Positions 32,983 through 43,091 of a stretch of DNA of 64,000 bases are shown in pieces. Numbering within the stretch: the stretch's first letter is position 1; every line of letters begins with the position of its first letter. Made by a program: the position numbers and the translations under genes. The notes below the pieces were generated by a model. It was given only the letters and a program-made list of their open reading frames with translations. It ran no database searches and was not told the origin of the DNA. The DNA is from Nevskia soli DSM 19509 (GTDB lineage: Bacteria; Pseudomonadota; Gammaproteobacteria; Nevskiales; Nevskiaceae), in the NCBI RefSeq assembly GCF_000711955.1, contig NZ_KL543998.1:113054-177053 (forward strand). Direction: 5' to 3'.

Positions 32983-35730
32983 ATGAGTACCGCCCGCGCT
33001 TTGCTGCTGCCGCCGCAGGCCGACCTTGCGGAGCGGCTGGCGCAGGCCATCCTGGCCCGGCACCGCGCCGAACTGCCCGACCTGTCCCGCGTCACCGTGC
33101 TGCTGCCCGTCAGCGGCGCGGTGCCGCAGCTGCGCCGCCATCTCGCGGCACAGACCGGCGCCGCCCTGCTCGGGCCGCGCCTCCTCACCCTGCAACAGTT
33201 TGCCGCCGAACGCGGCAGCGGCCCCGTGGCCATGGCGCCGGCCGAGTGCCGTCTGATCCTGGTCGAAGCGCTGCGCCGCTATCGCAACCTGTTTCCTGGC
33301 CAGAACCTGTGGCAACTGGCCGAGGCGCTGTTTTCCCTGTTCGAGGAACTGAGCCTCAACGCGGTCACCCTGCCGGAGGACGCCGAGGCCTTCGCCGGCA
33401 AGCTGGTCACCGCCTACGGCGCCCGCCCGCTCGCCGCCCTGTCGCGCGAGGCGCAGATCATCCACACCCTGTGGCGCGCCTTCCTCGAAGAAACCGCGGA
33501 GCGCAGCCCGGCGGCGGCCTACGCCGCTTCGCTGCGCTCGGCTTTCGCCGACCTGCAGCCGGATGAAACCCTCTACCTCGCCGGCTTCGATACCCTTGCC
33601 GGCGCCGAGCGCCTCGCGCTGGCGTGTGCCCCCGATGGCGTCGTACCCGAAGTCTGGCTGCACGGCTGCGGCTGCGGCCGCGATGCCGCGGCAATCTTGG
33701 CTTTCTGCGCGCAACTGGGCCGTGAAGCGGAGCCGCTGGCCGCGGCGGGGGATGCGCGCACGCGCTTCCTCGATGCGGTACTCGGTGTAGCCCCGGCACA
33801 GGAAACCAGCGAATCCCCCGGCTTCAGCATCACCCAGGCCGAAGGGCCGGAACACGAGGCGCGCTGCGTCGATCTCGCGGTGCGCGAGGCCCTGCTCGAC
33901 GGCTGCGCCACGGTGGCGGTGGTCACCGAGGACCGCCGCCTGGCACGGCGCCTGCGCGCCCTGCTGGAACGCGCCGGCATCGAATTGCAGGACCGCGGCG
34001 GCTGGGCGCTTTCCACCAGCGCCGCCGCGGCCGCCCTGCATGCCTGGCTCGACAGCTTCGAGCGCCGCTTCCAGTTCCGGCCGCTGCTGGCCTTGCTCAA
34101 GTCCGGTTTCTTCAAGGCCGATGCGCAGGCATTGCGCACCCTGGAGCGCGACCTGGTGTACCGCGAAGGCGTGGAGTCGGGCCTGGAGCGCTATCGCGCG
34201 CGCGCCGCCGCGCATCCGGAACTGCGCGCACTGCTGGAACAGTTGGAGCAGGCCGCGCGGGTGCTGCCCCCCATCGGCCGGCCGCGCCTGCTGCGCGAAT
34301 GGATGAGCGGCGTCGAGCGCAGCCTGCAGCAGCTGGGTCTGTGGCAGCGTTTCGAACAGGACGAAGCCGGGCGCCGCCTCATCGAAATCCTGCGTGAGCT
34401 CGACAACGCCTTCGCCGTGCGTCCACAGAGCGCGGACTGGCGCGAGTTCCGCGCCCTGCTGGACCGCGCCGTCGAGCGCGCCACCTTCGTGCCGCCACAG
34501 GGCACCCGCGACCGTCGCGTGCACCTGCTGACGCTCGAACAGAGCGCCCTGCTGCACAGCGACGCCGTGATCCTGGCCGGCGCCAGCCGCGCGCAGATTC
34601 CCGGCGCGCCCGCCGGCGAGCCCTTCTTCAACCAGTCGGTGCGCGGCGAACTGGGCCTGCCCAACCTGTCGCAGCGCCACGCCCTCACCCTGGCGCGACT
34701 GCGCCGCGTGCTGCAGGCGGCGCCGCGCCTGCACATCACTTATGCCGCCGACCAGCCGGGCGAACCGGCGCAGCTGTCGCCCTGGATCGAGGCCATCGAG
34801 AGTCATGCGATCAGCCTGGGCCTGAACCTGCGCGACAATGCGCTGGCAGCCGAAGCCGGTACCGCCGCCACGGAAATCTCCGACGCCGCGCCGACAGCGG
34901 CGGTGCAACGCCGGCGCCCCGCACCCGCCGCGCCGCTGCAACAGCTGCCGCAGGAGATCAGCGCCACCGCGCACCAGCGCCTGGTCGATTGCCCTTACCA
35001 GTTCTTCGCCGACGCCTGCCTCGGCCTGCAGGCGGAACAGGCCCCGGACGAGGATCCGGACCGCAGCGACTATGGCCAGCGTGTGCACCGCATCCTCGAA
35101 GCCTTCACCCAGCGCGTGAAGGAGCCGCTGCCTGAGCCCTTCCCCGCCCCGGTCACCGCAGCCAACCGCGAACAGGCGCAAGCCCGCCTGCAGGAGATCG
35201 CAGCGGCGGTATTCACACCGGACCTGCAAAGCCGCGCACTGGCCCATGTCTGGGTCAATGAATTCCAGGCCTCCATTCCCGGGTTGCTGGACTGGCTGAG
35301 CGAGCGCAACGCACAGGAGGTGAGCGCCGAAGTCGAGTACCGGCGTGATTTCGTCGAGGGCCGCCGCCTCCGCGGCAAGGCCGACCGCGTCGAAACCCTC
35401 GGCGACGGCTCGCTGACCCTGGTGGACTACAAGACCGGCCGCGCGCCGCGCCGCGCGGACGTGGAGTCAGGCGAAGCGGTGCAGCTGCTGCATTACGCCC
35501 TGCTCGACCCGCGCGTCGCCGCCGTCGAATACCTGCCCTTGCGCGAAGACCAGAAAGCCCTGCGCATCGATGCGGACCTGGAGGCATTGCGCGACGCCGT
35601 CGGCGGCCGCCTCGAACGCAGCCTGCACGCGCTGGCGCGTGGCGCCGCGATGCCGGCCCTGGGCGACGAGGGCAGCTGCGCCTGGTGCGACCATCGCGGC
35701 CTGTGCCGCCGTGGTGACTGGCATGAGTAA
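32983..35730 (+). CDS. addB: AddB-like PD-(D/E)XK nuclease of a double-strand-break repair complex
   Basis: 915 residues. The N-terminal part is an inactivated helicase-like region (LLPVSGAVPQLRRHL near residue 45). The C-terminal nuclease has GKADRVETLGDGSLTLVDYKTG around residues 797-818, the D...DxK metal-binding set. Cysteines in CPYQFFADAC (near 671) and CAWCDHRGLC (near 899) form the bracket that holds a [4Fe-4S] cluster in AddB proteins. With AddA it processes DNA ends for RecA loading. Its stop overlaps the addA start by 8 bases, so the subunits are co-translated. Confidence 0.85.
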   Translation: MSTARALLLPPQADLAERLAQAILARHRAELPDLSRVTVLLPVSGAVPQLRRHLAAQTGAALLGPRLLTLQQFAAERGSGPVAMAPAECRLILVEALRRYRNLFPGQNLWQLAEALFSLFEELSLNAVTLPEDAEAFAGKLVTAYGARPLAALSREAQIIHTLWRAFLEETAERSPAAAYAASLRSAFADLQPDETLYLAGFDTLAGAERLALACAPDGVVPEVWLHGCGCGRDAAAILAFCAQLGREAEPLAAAGDARTRFLDAVLGVAPAQETSESPGFSITQAEGPEHEARCVDLAVREALLDGCATVAVVTEDRRLARRLRALLERAGIELQDRGGWALSTSAAAAALHAWLDSFERRFQFRPLLALLKSGFFKADAQALRTLERDLVYREGVESGLERYRARAAAHPELRALLEQLEQAARVLPPIGRPRLLREWMSGVERSLQQLGLWQRFEQDEAGRRLIEILRELDNAFAVRPQSADWREFRALLDRAVERATFVPPQGTRDRRVHLLTLEQSALLHSDAVILAGASRAQIPGAPAGEPFFNQSVRGELGLPNLSQRHALTLARLRRVLQAAPRLHITYAADQPGEPAQLSPWIEAIESHAISLGLNLRDNALAAEAGTAATEISDAAPTAAVQRRRPAPAAPLQQLPQEISATAHQRLVDCPYQFFADACLGLQAEQAPDEDPDRSDYGQRVHRILEAFTQRVKEPLPEPFPAPVTAANREQAQARLQEIAAAVFTPDLQSRALAHVWVNEFQASIPGLLDWLSERNAQEVSAEVEYRRDFVEGRRLRGKADRVETLGDGSLTLVDYKTGRAPRRADVESGEAVQLLHYALLDPRVAAVEYLPLREDQKALRIDADLEALRDAVGGRLERSLHALARGAAMPALGDEGSCAWCDHRGLCRRGDWHE

Positions 35731-38700
35731 GACTGCGAACGAAGCGGCGGCAGGCGCGGCGCTCGATCCGCGCCGCAGCGTCGCCGTCACCGCCTCCGCC
35801 GGCAGCGGCAAGACCTGGCTGCTGGTGTCGCGTGTCTTGCGCCTGCTGCTCGAAGGCCAGCCGGCCGGGGGCATCCTGGCGCTGACCTTCACCCGCAAGG
35901 CGGCGGCGGAAATGCGCGAGCGGGTCAACGAGCGCCTGCGCGCGCTGGCCTATGCCGACACCGTCAACGCCGCCGCCGAACTGGAGCGCCTGGGGCTGGC
36001 GGCCACACCGCAGAACCTGCAGCGCGCCCGCGAGCTTTACCACACACTGCTGTTCGATCCCTTCCCGCTGCGGGCGATGACCCTGCACGCCTTCTGCCAG
36101 GACCTGCTGTCGCGCTTCGCCCTCGAAGCGGGCGTCGCGCCCGGCTTCGCTCTCGCTGAAAACGAGGGGGGCCTGTTCCGCCGCGCCTGGCGACGCATGC
36201 TGGCCGAACTGCACCAGTACCCCGAAGGCACCCCGGCTCTGGCCCTGCGCCAGCTCATCGCCATGGGCTATGGCGAGCAGGCGCTGGAAGACCTGGTCTA
36301 CAGCTTCCTGGCGCACCGCGCCGACTGGTGGGCCTACGTCGAAGGCGAGGCCGAGCCGCTGGACCACGCCCACGCCCGGCTGCAAAGCGCATTGGGCCTG
36401 GATACCGAGGCGCAGGACCCGGGCCTGGACCACGATGCCTTCAACGCCCGCCTGAAGATCCTGCTGCGCTGGCTGCACGAAGTGGACGGCATCCGCTACA
36501 TCAAGACGGCGCGGGTCGAAGACGCGCTGAACAGCGAGGGCGAGCGGCGCTACCACGCCCTGGTCGAGGCGCTGTTCCGCAAGGACGGCGAGCCGTACAA
36601 GTTCCAGCTGGCCAAGGCCAAGCGCGAACGGCTCAGCGACACGCAGATCGAGCATTTCGAGGAAGCACACCGCGAAGTGGTGCTCACGGTGGAGCGGCGC
36701 CGCGAACGCCGCTTGCGCGAAGCCTGCCTGGAACGCACCGGCGCCGCCCTGCAACTCGGCGCAGCCGCGTTGCGCGCCCTGGACGCGGAGCTGGACATCG
36801 ACCAGGCCCTGACCTTCGCCGACCTGGAGTGGCGCAGCTACCTGCTGCTGCGCGGGCCGGGCAACGCCGAATGGATCCGCTACAAGCTGGACCAGAAGAT
36901 CGACCATCTGCTGATCGACGAATTCCAGGACACCAGCCCGACGCAGTGGCGCCTGCTGCTGCCCTTCCTGGAAGAGATGGCGGCGGGCGACGCCGGCCGT
37001 TCGCGCAGCGTGTTCATCGTCGGCGACGCCAAGCAGAGCATCTACGGCTTCCGCCGCGCCAACCCGGAACTGCTCGGCGGCGCCGCGCGCTGGCTGCACG
37101 CGAACCTCGACGCGGTGACGGTGCCGCTCAACGACTCGCGCCGCTCCGCCCCGGCGGTGATCGACTTCGTCAACACCCTGTTCGAACCGCAGGAACTGGC
37201 CGCCAGCATCGGCTTCGACCGCCACGGCACGCACCGCCTGCACGACTGGGGCCGCATCGAAGTGGCGCCGCTGATCGAGCCGGAACGGCATGAGGAAGAA
37301 CTGCGGCCGGAAACCCTGCTGCGCGACCCCTTGACCACGCCGCGCGAAATCGAGGAGCTGAGCCGGGCCGAGCACGAAGGCGCCCAGGTCGCGGCCCGCA
37401 TCCGCAGCCTGGTCGATTCCGGTGTGGCGGTGCGCGGCGAACACGGCGCGCGCGCCATCGAATGGGCCGACGTGATGGTGCTGGCGCGCTCGCGCACCCA
37501 TCTCCAGGTACTGGAACTGGCCCTGACCGGCGCGAACATCCCCTACGTTGGCAGCAGCCGCGGCACCCTGCTCGACACCGCCGAGGCGCGCGACCTGATC
37601 GCCTTGCTACGCTTCCTCAACGCCCCGCACCGCAACCTGGAACTGGCCCAGGTGCTGCGCTCGCCGCTGTTCTCCCTGGACGACGGAGACCTCGTCGCCA
37701 TCGCCGCGGCGCGCGCGGAGAAAGGCACCTGGTTCGAAACGCTGGCCGCACTGGCGCCTGCCCGTCCGGCACTGCAAGGCGCACTGGACCTGCTGCAACA
37801 CTGGCTGCCCCTGTCGGCGCAACTGCCGGCGCACGACCTGCTCGACCGCATCTACCGCGAGGCCGACATCGCCGCACGCTACGAGGCGGCGCTGCCCGCC
37901 GTTCCCGCCGCGCGCGTACGCGCCAACCTCGGCGCCTTCATCCAGCTGGCCCTGGAAGCGGACAGCGGCCGTTACCCCAGCCTGGCGCGCTTCCTCGACT
38001 ACCTGCAGGATCTGGCACGCAGCAAGGTCGAGGCGCCGGACGAATCGCCGCCGCCGGCCGAGCACGGCCATGTACGCGTCATGACCATCCACGCCGCCAA
38101 GGGCCTGGAAGCCGCGGCGGTGTTCCTGGTCAACGCCGGCCGCGTGCAGGCCGTGCGCACGCCGCGCTGGCTGATCGAATGGCAATCCAACGCCGAGCGT
38201 CCCGGCCACGTTATCGTCCCCGGCGGCACTGGCGAGCGCGATCCGCTGAGCGAGGAACTGATCGAGCGCCACAAGGAGCGCGAGGCCCGCGAAGACCTCA
38301 ACCTGCTCTACGTCGCCGCCACCCGCGCGCGGCAGTTCCTGCACGTCAGCGGCTTCCGCCAGACCAATCAGGGCGAGCGCGTCAGCTGGTACGACCTCGC
38401 CAGGGATGCACTGCAAAGGCTGGGCGCCGGACCGGCGCCGGCGCTGCACGGGATGGCGGAGGGCACCCTGCACTACGGCAGCGGCGCCGCGCCGCGTGGC
38501 GTGCACACGCAACAGCCACCGGCCGCGCGCAAGGACGATCCGCGTCTGCGCCAACCGCTGCAATCGGCGGCCGAAACCACTGCCGCCCCAAGTGCCCTGG
38601 CCCTGGATACCGACAGCGACGCCGCCATCGATCCGGCCGCGGTGCGGCGCGGCGATGCCATTCACCTGCTGCTGCAGCTTTTGAGCAACGAGCCGGCATC

Positions 38701-39112
38701 GCCGGAAGCCGTTCTGCACCGGCGCCTGCAAGGCCGCCTGCAAAGCGTCGTCGACGACGGTGAATTCAGCGCCTGGCTCGCCACCGCACGCGGAGTCATC
38801 GCGGCACCGGAACTGAACCGCTATTTCGCTTCGAGTCTCTACCATCAGGCCTGGAGCGAGGTCTCCGTGCCTACCGGCGACGGCGAACGCGGCGGCGCCA
38901 TCGACCGCCTGATCGATGACGGCACCACGCTGTGGGTGCTCGACTACAAGACCACGCCGCATACCGACCCGGCGCAGCTGACGGAACGCTACCGCCCGCA
39001 GCTGCAGGCCTACGCCGTGGCGGTGCGCCGTATCTGGCCAGGGCGGCCGGTGCGTGCCGGCCTGCTGCTCACCGGCACGCGTACCTGGCTGGAATTGCTG
39101 CGCCTGGATTGA
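35723..39112 (+). CDS. addA: AddA/RecB-like helicase-nuclease
   Basis: 1129 residues. UvrD-type superfamily 1 helicase motifs: Walker A VTASAGSGKTWLL near residue 24, LTFTRKAAAEMRER (Ia), DHLLIDEFQDTSPTQW near 397 (II), VGDAKQSIYGFRRA near 435 (III), VMTIHAAKGLEAAAVFLV near 785 (V), LNLLYVAATRARQFL near 860 (VI). A C-terminal PD-(D/E)XK nuclease has GAIDRLI...LWVLDYKT near 1070. It unwinds and degrades DNA ends with AddB. The start at 35723 is the ATG inside the addB end; the open frame upstream belongs to a shadow of addB. Confidence 0.9.
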   Translation: MSKTANEAAAGAALDPRRSVAVTASAGSGKTWLLVSRVLRLLLEGQPAGGILALTFTRKAAAEMRERVNERLRALAYADTVNAAAELERLGLAATPQNLQRARELYHTLLFDPFPLRAMTLHAFCQDLLSRFALEAGVAPGFALAENEGGLFRRAWRRMLAELHQYPEGTPALALRQLIAMGYGEQALEDLVYSFLAHRADWWAYVEGEAEPLDHAHARLQSALGLDTEAQDPGLDHDAFNARLKILLRWLHEVDGIRYIKTARVEDALNSEGERRYHALVEALFRKDGEPYKFQLAKAKRERLSDTQIEHFEEAHREVVLTVERRRERRLREACLERTGAALQLGAAALRALDAELDIDQALTFADLEWRSYLLLRGPGNAEWIRYKLDQKIDHLLIDEFQDTSPTQWRLLLPFLEEMAAGDAGRSRSVFIVGDAKQSIYGFRRANPELLGGAARWLHANLDAVTVPLNDSRRSAPAVIDFVNTLFEPQELAASIGFDRHGTHRLHDWGRIEVAPLIEPERHEEELRPETLLRDPLTTPREIEELSRAEHEGAQVAARIRSLVDSGVAVRGEHGARAIEWADVMVLARSRTHLQVLELALTGANIPYVGSSRGTLLDTAEARDLIALLRFLNAPHRNLELAQVLRSPLFSLDDGDLVAIAAARAEKGTWFETLAALAPARPALQGALDLLQHWLPLSAQLPAHDLLDRIYREADIAARYEAALPAVPAARVRANLGAFIQLALEADSGRYPSLARFLDYLQDLARSKVEAPDESPPPAEHGHVRVMTIHAAKGLEAAAVFLVNAGRVQAVRTPRWLIEWQSNAERPGHVIVPGGTGERDPLSEELIERHKEREAREDLNLLYVAATRARQFLHVSGFRQTNQGERVSWYDLARDALQRLGAGPAPALHGMAEGTLHYGSGAAPRGVHTQQPPAARKDDPRLRQPLQSAAETTAAPSALALDTDSDAAIDPAAVRRGDAIHLLLQLLSNEPASPEAVLHRRLQGRLQSVVDDGEFSAWLATARGVIAAPELNRYFASSLYHQAWSEVSVPTGDGERGGAIDRLIDDGTTLWVLDYKTTPHTDPAQLTERYRPQLQAYAVAVRRIWPGRPVRAGLLLTGTRTWLELLRLD

Positions 39113-39230
39113 GCCTCCTGGCCTGACCCATGTCGTAGAAGAACTGCTCCTTGACGATCCTGCCGTTGGGCACCTGGTAGATGCCGACCGCATCGTCGGC
39201 CCACAGCTCCTTCTGGGCCAGGGACCAGGC
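39108..39230 (-). pseudogene. Remnant of a SnoaL/NTF2-like protein C-terminus
   Basis: On the minus strand the segment reads AWSLAQKELWADDAVGIYQV followed by PNGRIVKEQFFYDMG. This resembles the last strands of SnoaL/NTF2-like (ketosteroid-isomerase-fold) proteins. Upstream on the same strand the frame loses this character, and the segment runs into the addA 3' end. It is best seen as the truncated tail of a lost gene between addA and the permease-GGDEF gene. Match is by eye only. Confidence 0.35.
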
Positions 39231-39400
39231 GGCTGCGGGGCGCGCACCGCCCGGGATTCCCGAGGATTGGCGCGGCTTTTGGCACCACGCCCGACAAACG
39301 TCGATGCCTGGCGGAAGAAGGGCGGTGACCGGGACATAAATGCCATGGCCAGCCGGCCCGGGGAAGCGGATAGTGGTTCGGTATTGTCAGCGGAAGCCCG

Positions 39401-42400
39401 ATGAACCAGATACCAACCGAACGCGATGCTGCGGCACTGGCGCTGCCACCCGGCAGCCCGCCGCCGCATCCGCGTACCTTGGGCTGGTACGGCACGGCGG
39501 CCATCGCCATGGGCGGCAGCAACCAGAGCCTGTTCCTGTTGGCCGCATTGTTCGTCGGTCAGGACAACATCCCGGGCCAGGGCAGCGCCGCCGTGCCCCT
39601 GCTGATCCTGGGCCTGCTGCTGTCCTGGGCGGCGGCGCCGGGCTGGACCGAACTGGTGCTGCTGTATCCCAACCGCGTCGGCGGCATCGCCGCCAGCTGC
39701 GTCGAGGCGTTCCGTCCTTACAGCGCCGTGCTGGCCAACCTGACCGGCGTCTGTTACTGGTGGGGCTGGGTACCGACCTGCGGCCTGACCGCCATCCTCT
39801 CGGCTTCCGCGCTGCACGAATGGTATTTGCCCTGGATGCCGATACCGTTGCTGGCCAGCGTCCTGGTATTGCTGATGACCGTCGTCAACCTGTGCGGCAT
39901 CCGCTGGGTCAGCCGCATGGCCATACCGATCGCCACCGCCTCGGCGGCGATGGCGTTTGCCTCGGGGTTGATCCCGATCCTGGCTGGGACAGTCGACTGG
40001 CACCAGGCCACCAGTTTTCATCTGACTGTGCCGTTCGCGGGCGGCTTCGGCGAGCTCACCAGCCTGATGGCAGGTTTGTATTTGGTCGGCTTCGCCGCGC
40101 CGGCGTTCGAGGCGGCGGCCTGCCACGTCGGCGAAACCGTGGCACCGGCGCGCAACGTGCCACGCGCCATGCTGGCGAGTGGTGTGTTGGCGGGAATGTA
40201 TTTCGTATTCCTGCCGCTGGTGTGGCTGGGCGCACTCGGGGCCGCCCCGCTCGGCAAGGATCTGGCCCTGGTGCTGGGCCCGACCTACGCCCCTCTGCTG
40301 GGCGACGCCGGCAAGGCCGCCGCGGTCTGGTTCATGGTGTTCAGCATGTTTTCGGGCACGCTGCAGCCCCTCGCCGGCGCGGCGCGCACGCTGTCGCAAC
40401 TGTCCGAAGACGGCCTGCTGCCGAGGATGCTGGCGCTGCGTTCGCGCACCGATACGCCGTGGGTGGCGACCGTGCTGACCGCCACGATGGCGATCGTGTT
40501 CCTGCTGATCGGCGATCCGATCTGGCTTATCGCGGCGGCCAATTTCACCTATCTGATCGGCATTGCCCTGCCCAGCGTGGCGGTATGGCTGCTGCGACGC
40601 GACGCGCCGGCACTTCCCCGGACCTACCGCGCGCCGCGCGGCACCGTGCTGCTGGGACTGTTCGCCGCCATGGTCTGGGGCGTGGCCGCCCTGCTCGGCT
40701 TCGAGCAATTCGGCCTGCCCACCGTCGTGGTCGGACTGGCGTTCGCCTACGCCGGATCGGCGCTTTATGCCTGGCGCGTCTACACCGACCGGCGCCGCGC
40801 CGGTCTGCCCGGCATCGCATACGGGCTCCAGTTGAAACTCACGGCTGCGATGCTCCTGGTTCTGGCCCTCGACGGTACCGGTTACCTCCTGGCGGTGGGA
40901 AATCTCTCCGGGCAACATCCAGCCCTGATGACCGCCCTGTCGGACATCTTCGTCGCGGTGGCGATGCTGTCGATTTCCGTTGCACTGGTTCTGCCCGGCA
41001 TGATCGGTCACTCCGCGCGCGAGGTTTCCAGTGCCGCACGGGGTCTGGCCACCGGGACCCTGAAGGATTTCTCACAGGCCATGCACGCGCTCGGCCGCGG
41101 CGATCTGGACGCCGCCCACGTGCGGGTGGACATCATCCCGGTGCGGGTTTATACCCACGACGAAGTCGGCGAGATGGCGGCCAGCTTCAACATGTTGCAA
41201 GCCGAAATACGCCACGCCGGAGCAGGCCTCGACAGCGCGCGGGAGGGCCTGCGGCAGGCGCGCAGCGAACTGACCGATGCCAACAGCTGCCTCGAACGGC
41301 GCGTCAGCGAACTGCACCAGGCGGAGGAGAAACTCTCCAGCATCCTCGATTCCATCGACAATGTGGTCTGGTCCGCCGAGGCTGGCAGCCACCGCATGCT
41401 CTACGTCAACGGCGCCATCGAAAGCGTCTATGAACGTCCTCTCGACGAATTCGAAGCGGATCCGGGGCTGTGGCTCAAAGCCGTCCATCGCGACGATCAG
41501 CCGATCGTCGCCGAGCGGCTCGCCGCGCTCGCGGCGTCGGGCGGGACCACCCTGCAGTACCGCATCGTTCGCCCCGGCGGCGAAATCCGCTGGCTGGAAG
41601 CGCGCATCCGCATGGTGTCCGACAGCGACGGCAAGCCGCTGCGCCTCGACTGCGTGGCCAGCGACATCTCGGAGCGGCGGCTGCATGAGGCGGAGATGAC
41701 CCACCTGGCCAATCATGACGCGCTGACCGGCCTCCCCAATCGCAATCTGCTCAATGACCGCATCGGCGTCGCCCTGGCCCAGGCCAAACGCAGCGGCGGC
41801 TCGGTGGCCCTCCTGTTTCTCGATCTCGACGGCTTCAAGTTCATCAACGACAGCTTCGGGCACACCCTCGGGGACGCGCTGCTGAAGACCGTGGGGTCGC
41901 GCTTGCAGCAGTCGGTGCGCGGCGGCGATACGGTGGCACGCCTGGGCGGCGACGAGTTCGTGCTGCTGCTGAATGGCGATCGCGCCGACCAGGCCGATGC
42001 CGTGGCCGCCAAGCTGGTGCACATTTTCGCCCGCCCCCTGTATGCCGAAGGACGCTCACTGCACCTGACCGCGAGCATCGGCATCAGCGTCTATCCCGAC
42101 GATGGCAGCAATGCCGAGATGCTGCTGAAGCATGCGGACATCGCCATGTACCGCGCCAAGGAGCGGGGACGCAACGGCTACCAGCGCTACCAGCAGGAAA
42201 TGAGCCTGGTCACCGACGAGCGCGTCAAGCTGGAAAGCGCCCTGCGCCGTGCACTCGAGCGCAATGAACTGGAGTTGTATTACCAACCACAGGTGGACCT
42301 GCTGGACGGCCGTATCAGCGGCGTGGAGGCGTTGATCCGCTGGGATCACGCTGACCTGGGGGCGATCTCCCCCAGCCGCTTCATTCCGCTGGCGGAGGAC

Positions 42401-43045
42401 ACCGGCCTGATCATGCCCATCGGCGCCTGGGCCTTGGACACCGCGTGCGCACAGCTAGGCGCCTGGCGCGCCGCCGGCCATCGCGAGCTGTCGTTGGCGG
42501 TGAATGTATCGGCACGGCAATTCCACCTGCAGAACGTGCCATTATTGGTGCGGCAGGCGCTGGAGAAATACCAGATACCGGCGCGGTTCCTCGAACTGGA
42601 GCTGACCGAGAGCGCGCTGATGCAGAATTCGGACAGCGTGATCGAAACCCTGCGCGAACTGAAAAATATCGGCGTGTCGCTGGCAATGGACGATTTCGGT
42701 ACCGGCTATTCCAGCCTGAGCCACCTCAAGCGCTTCCCCATCGACACCATCAAGATCGATCAATCCTTTACCATGGATCTGCCGGCCAGCGAAGACGCGG
42801 CGCTGATCATCCGCGCCATCCTGGCCATGGCCCGTTCACTCGATCTGAAAACCATCGGCGAAGGCGTGGAATCGGCGGCCCAGCTCGAGTTCCTGAGCAA
42901 GAACCACTGCGATGCCATCCAGGGACATTACTTCAGCCGGGCGCTGTCCGCGAACCTGATGAGTCGCCTGCTGCGTGAGCAGCCGCACCTTTATCCGGAC
43001 AAGCAGCCTCCAGGCCCGATCCAGCCGGCGTCATCGATGCGCTGA
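39401..43045 (+). CDS. Amino-acid-permease-like module fused to HAMP-PAS-GGDEF-EAL
   Basis: 1214 residues. Residues ~25-460 are an APC-superfamily permease-like unit of about 12 helices, with GWYGTAAIAMGGSNQSLF at the start, PNRVGGIAASCVEAFRPYS, and ARTLSQLSEDGLLPR near 328, a hallmark of APC permeases. Two further helices (~475-535) lead to a HAMP-like segment (~535-605), a short coiled coil, a PAS domain (~646-760), GGDEF (~765-925, motif intact at 849-853) and EAL (~945-1200, EAL at 976-978, with the downstream ELTES, DDFGTGYSS and IKIDQSF motifs). Both catalytic sites look intact. It should couple substrate binding or transport to c-di-GMP turnover at the inner membrane (inference). There is no operon partner. 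Confidence 0.88.
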   Translation: MNQIPTERDAAALALPPGSPPPHPRTLGWYGTAAIAMGGSNQSLFLLAALFVGQDNIPGQGSAAVPLLILGLLLSWAAAPGWTELVLLYPNRVGGIAASCVEAFRPYSAVLANLTGVCYWWGWVPTCGLTAILSASALHEWYLPWMPIPLLASVLVLLMTVVNLCGIRWVSRMAIPIATASAAMAFASGLIPILAGTVDWHQATSFHLTVPFAGGFGELTSLMAGLYLVGFAAPAFEAAACHVGETVAPARNVPRAMLASGVLAGMYFVFLPLVWLGALGAAPLGKDLALVLGPTYAPLLGDAGKAAAVWFMVFSMFSGTLQPLAGAARTLSQLSEDGLLPRMLALRSRTDTPWVATVLTATMAIVFLLIGDPIWLIAAANFTYLIGIALPSVAVWLLRRDAPALPRTYRAPRGTVLLGLFAAMVWGVAALLGFEQFGLPTVVVGLAFAYAGSALYAWRVYTDRRRAGLPGIAYGLQLKLTAAMLLVLALDGTGYLLAVGNLSGQHPALMTALSDIFVAVAMLSISVALVLPGMIGHSAREVSSAARGLATGTLKDFSQAMHALGRGDLDAAHVRVDIIPVRVYTHDEVGEMAASFNMLQAEIRHAGAGLDSAREGLRQARSELTDANSCLERRVSELHQAEEKLSSILDSIDNVVWSAEAGSHRMLYVNGAIESVYERPLDEFEADPGLWLKAVHRDDQPIVAERLAALAASGGTTLQYRIVRPGGEIRWLEARIRMVSDSDGKPLRLDCVASDISERRLHEAEMTHLANHDALTGLPNRNLLNDRIGVALAQAKRSGGSVALLFLDLDGFKFINDSFGHTLGDALLKTVGSRLQQSVRGGDTVARLGGDEFVLLLNGDRADQADAVAAKLVHIFARPLYAEGRSLHLTASIGISVYPDDGSNAEMLLKHADIAMYRAKERGRNGYQRYQQEMSLVTDERVKLESALRRALERNELELYYQPQVDLLDGRISGVEALIRWDHADLGAISPSRFIPLAEDTGLIMPIGAWALDTACAQLGAWRAAGHRELSLAVNVSARQFHLQNVPLLVRQALEKYQIPARFLELELTESALMQNSDSVIETLRELKNIGVSLAMDDFGTGYSSLSHLKRFPIDTIKIDQSFTMDLPASEDAALIIRAILAMARSLDLKTIGEGVESAAQLEFLSKNHCDAIQGHYFSRALSANLMSRLLREQPHLYPDKQPPGPIQPASSMR

Positions 43046-43091
43046 GACCCGACGACCTCGTGGCGCTTCGAAGCACAAACCTCCGCACGGC

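Noticed and set aside
32794..37501. Two long minus-strand frames opposite fdxA/addB/addA
   Set aside because: Shadows of addB and addA. No domain or start signal seen.
37607..41011. 1134-codon minus-strand frame opposite addA and the permease fusion
   Set aside because: It spans two unrelated plus-strand genes with strong motifs. Its product is compositional noise, apart from a SnoaL-like remnant in a different frame.
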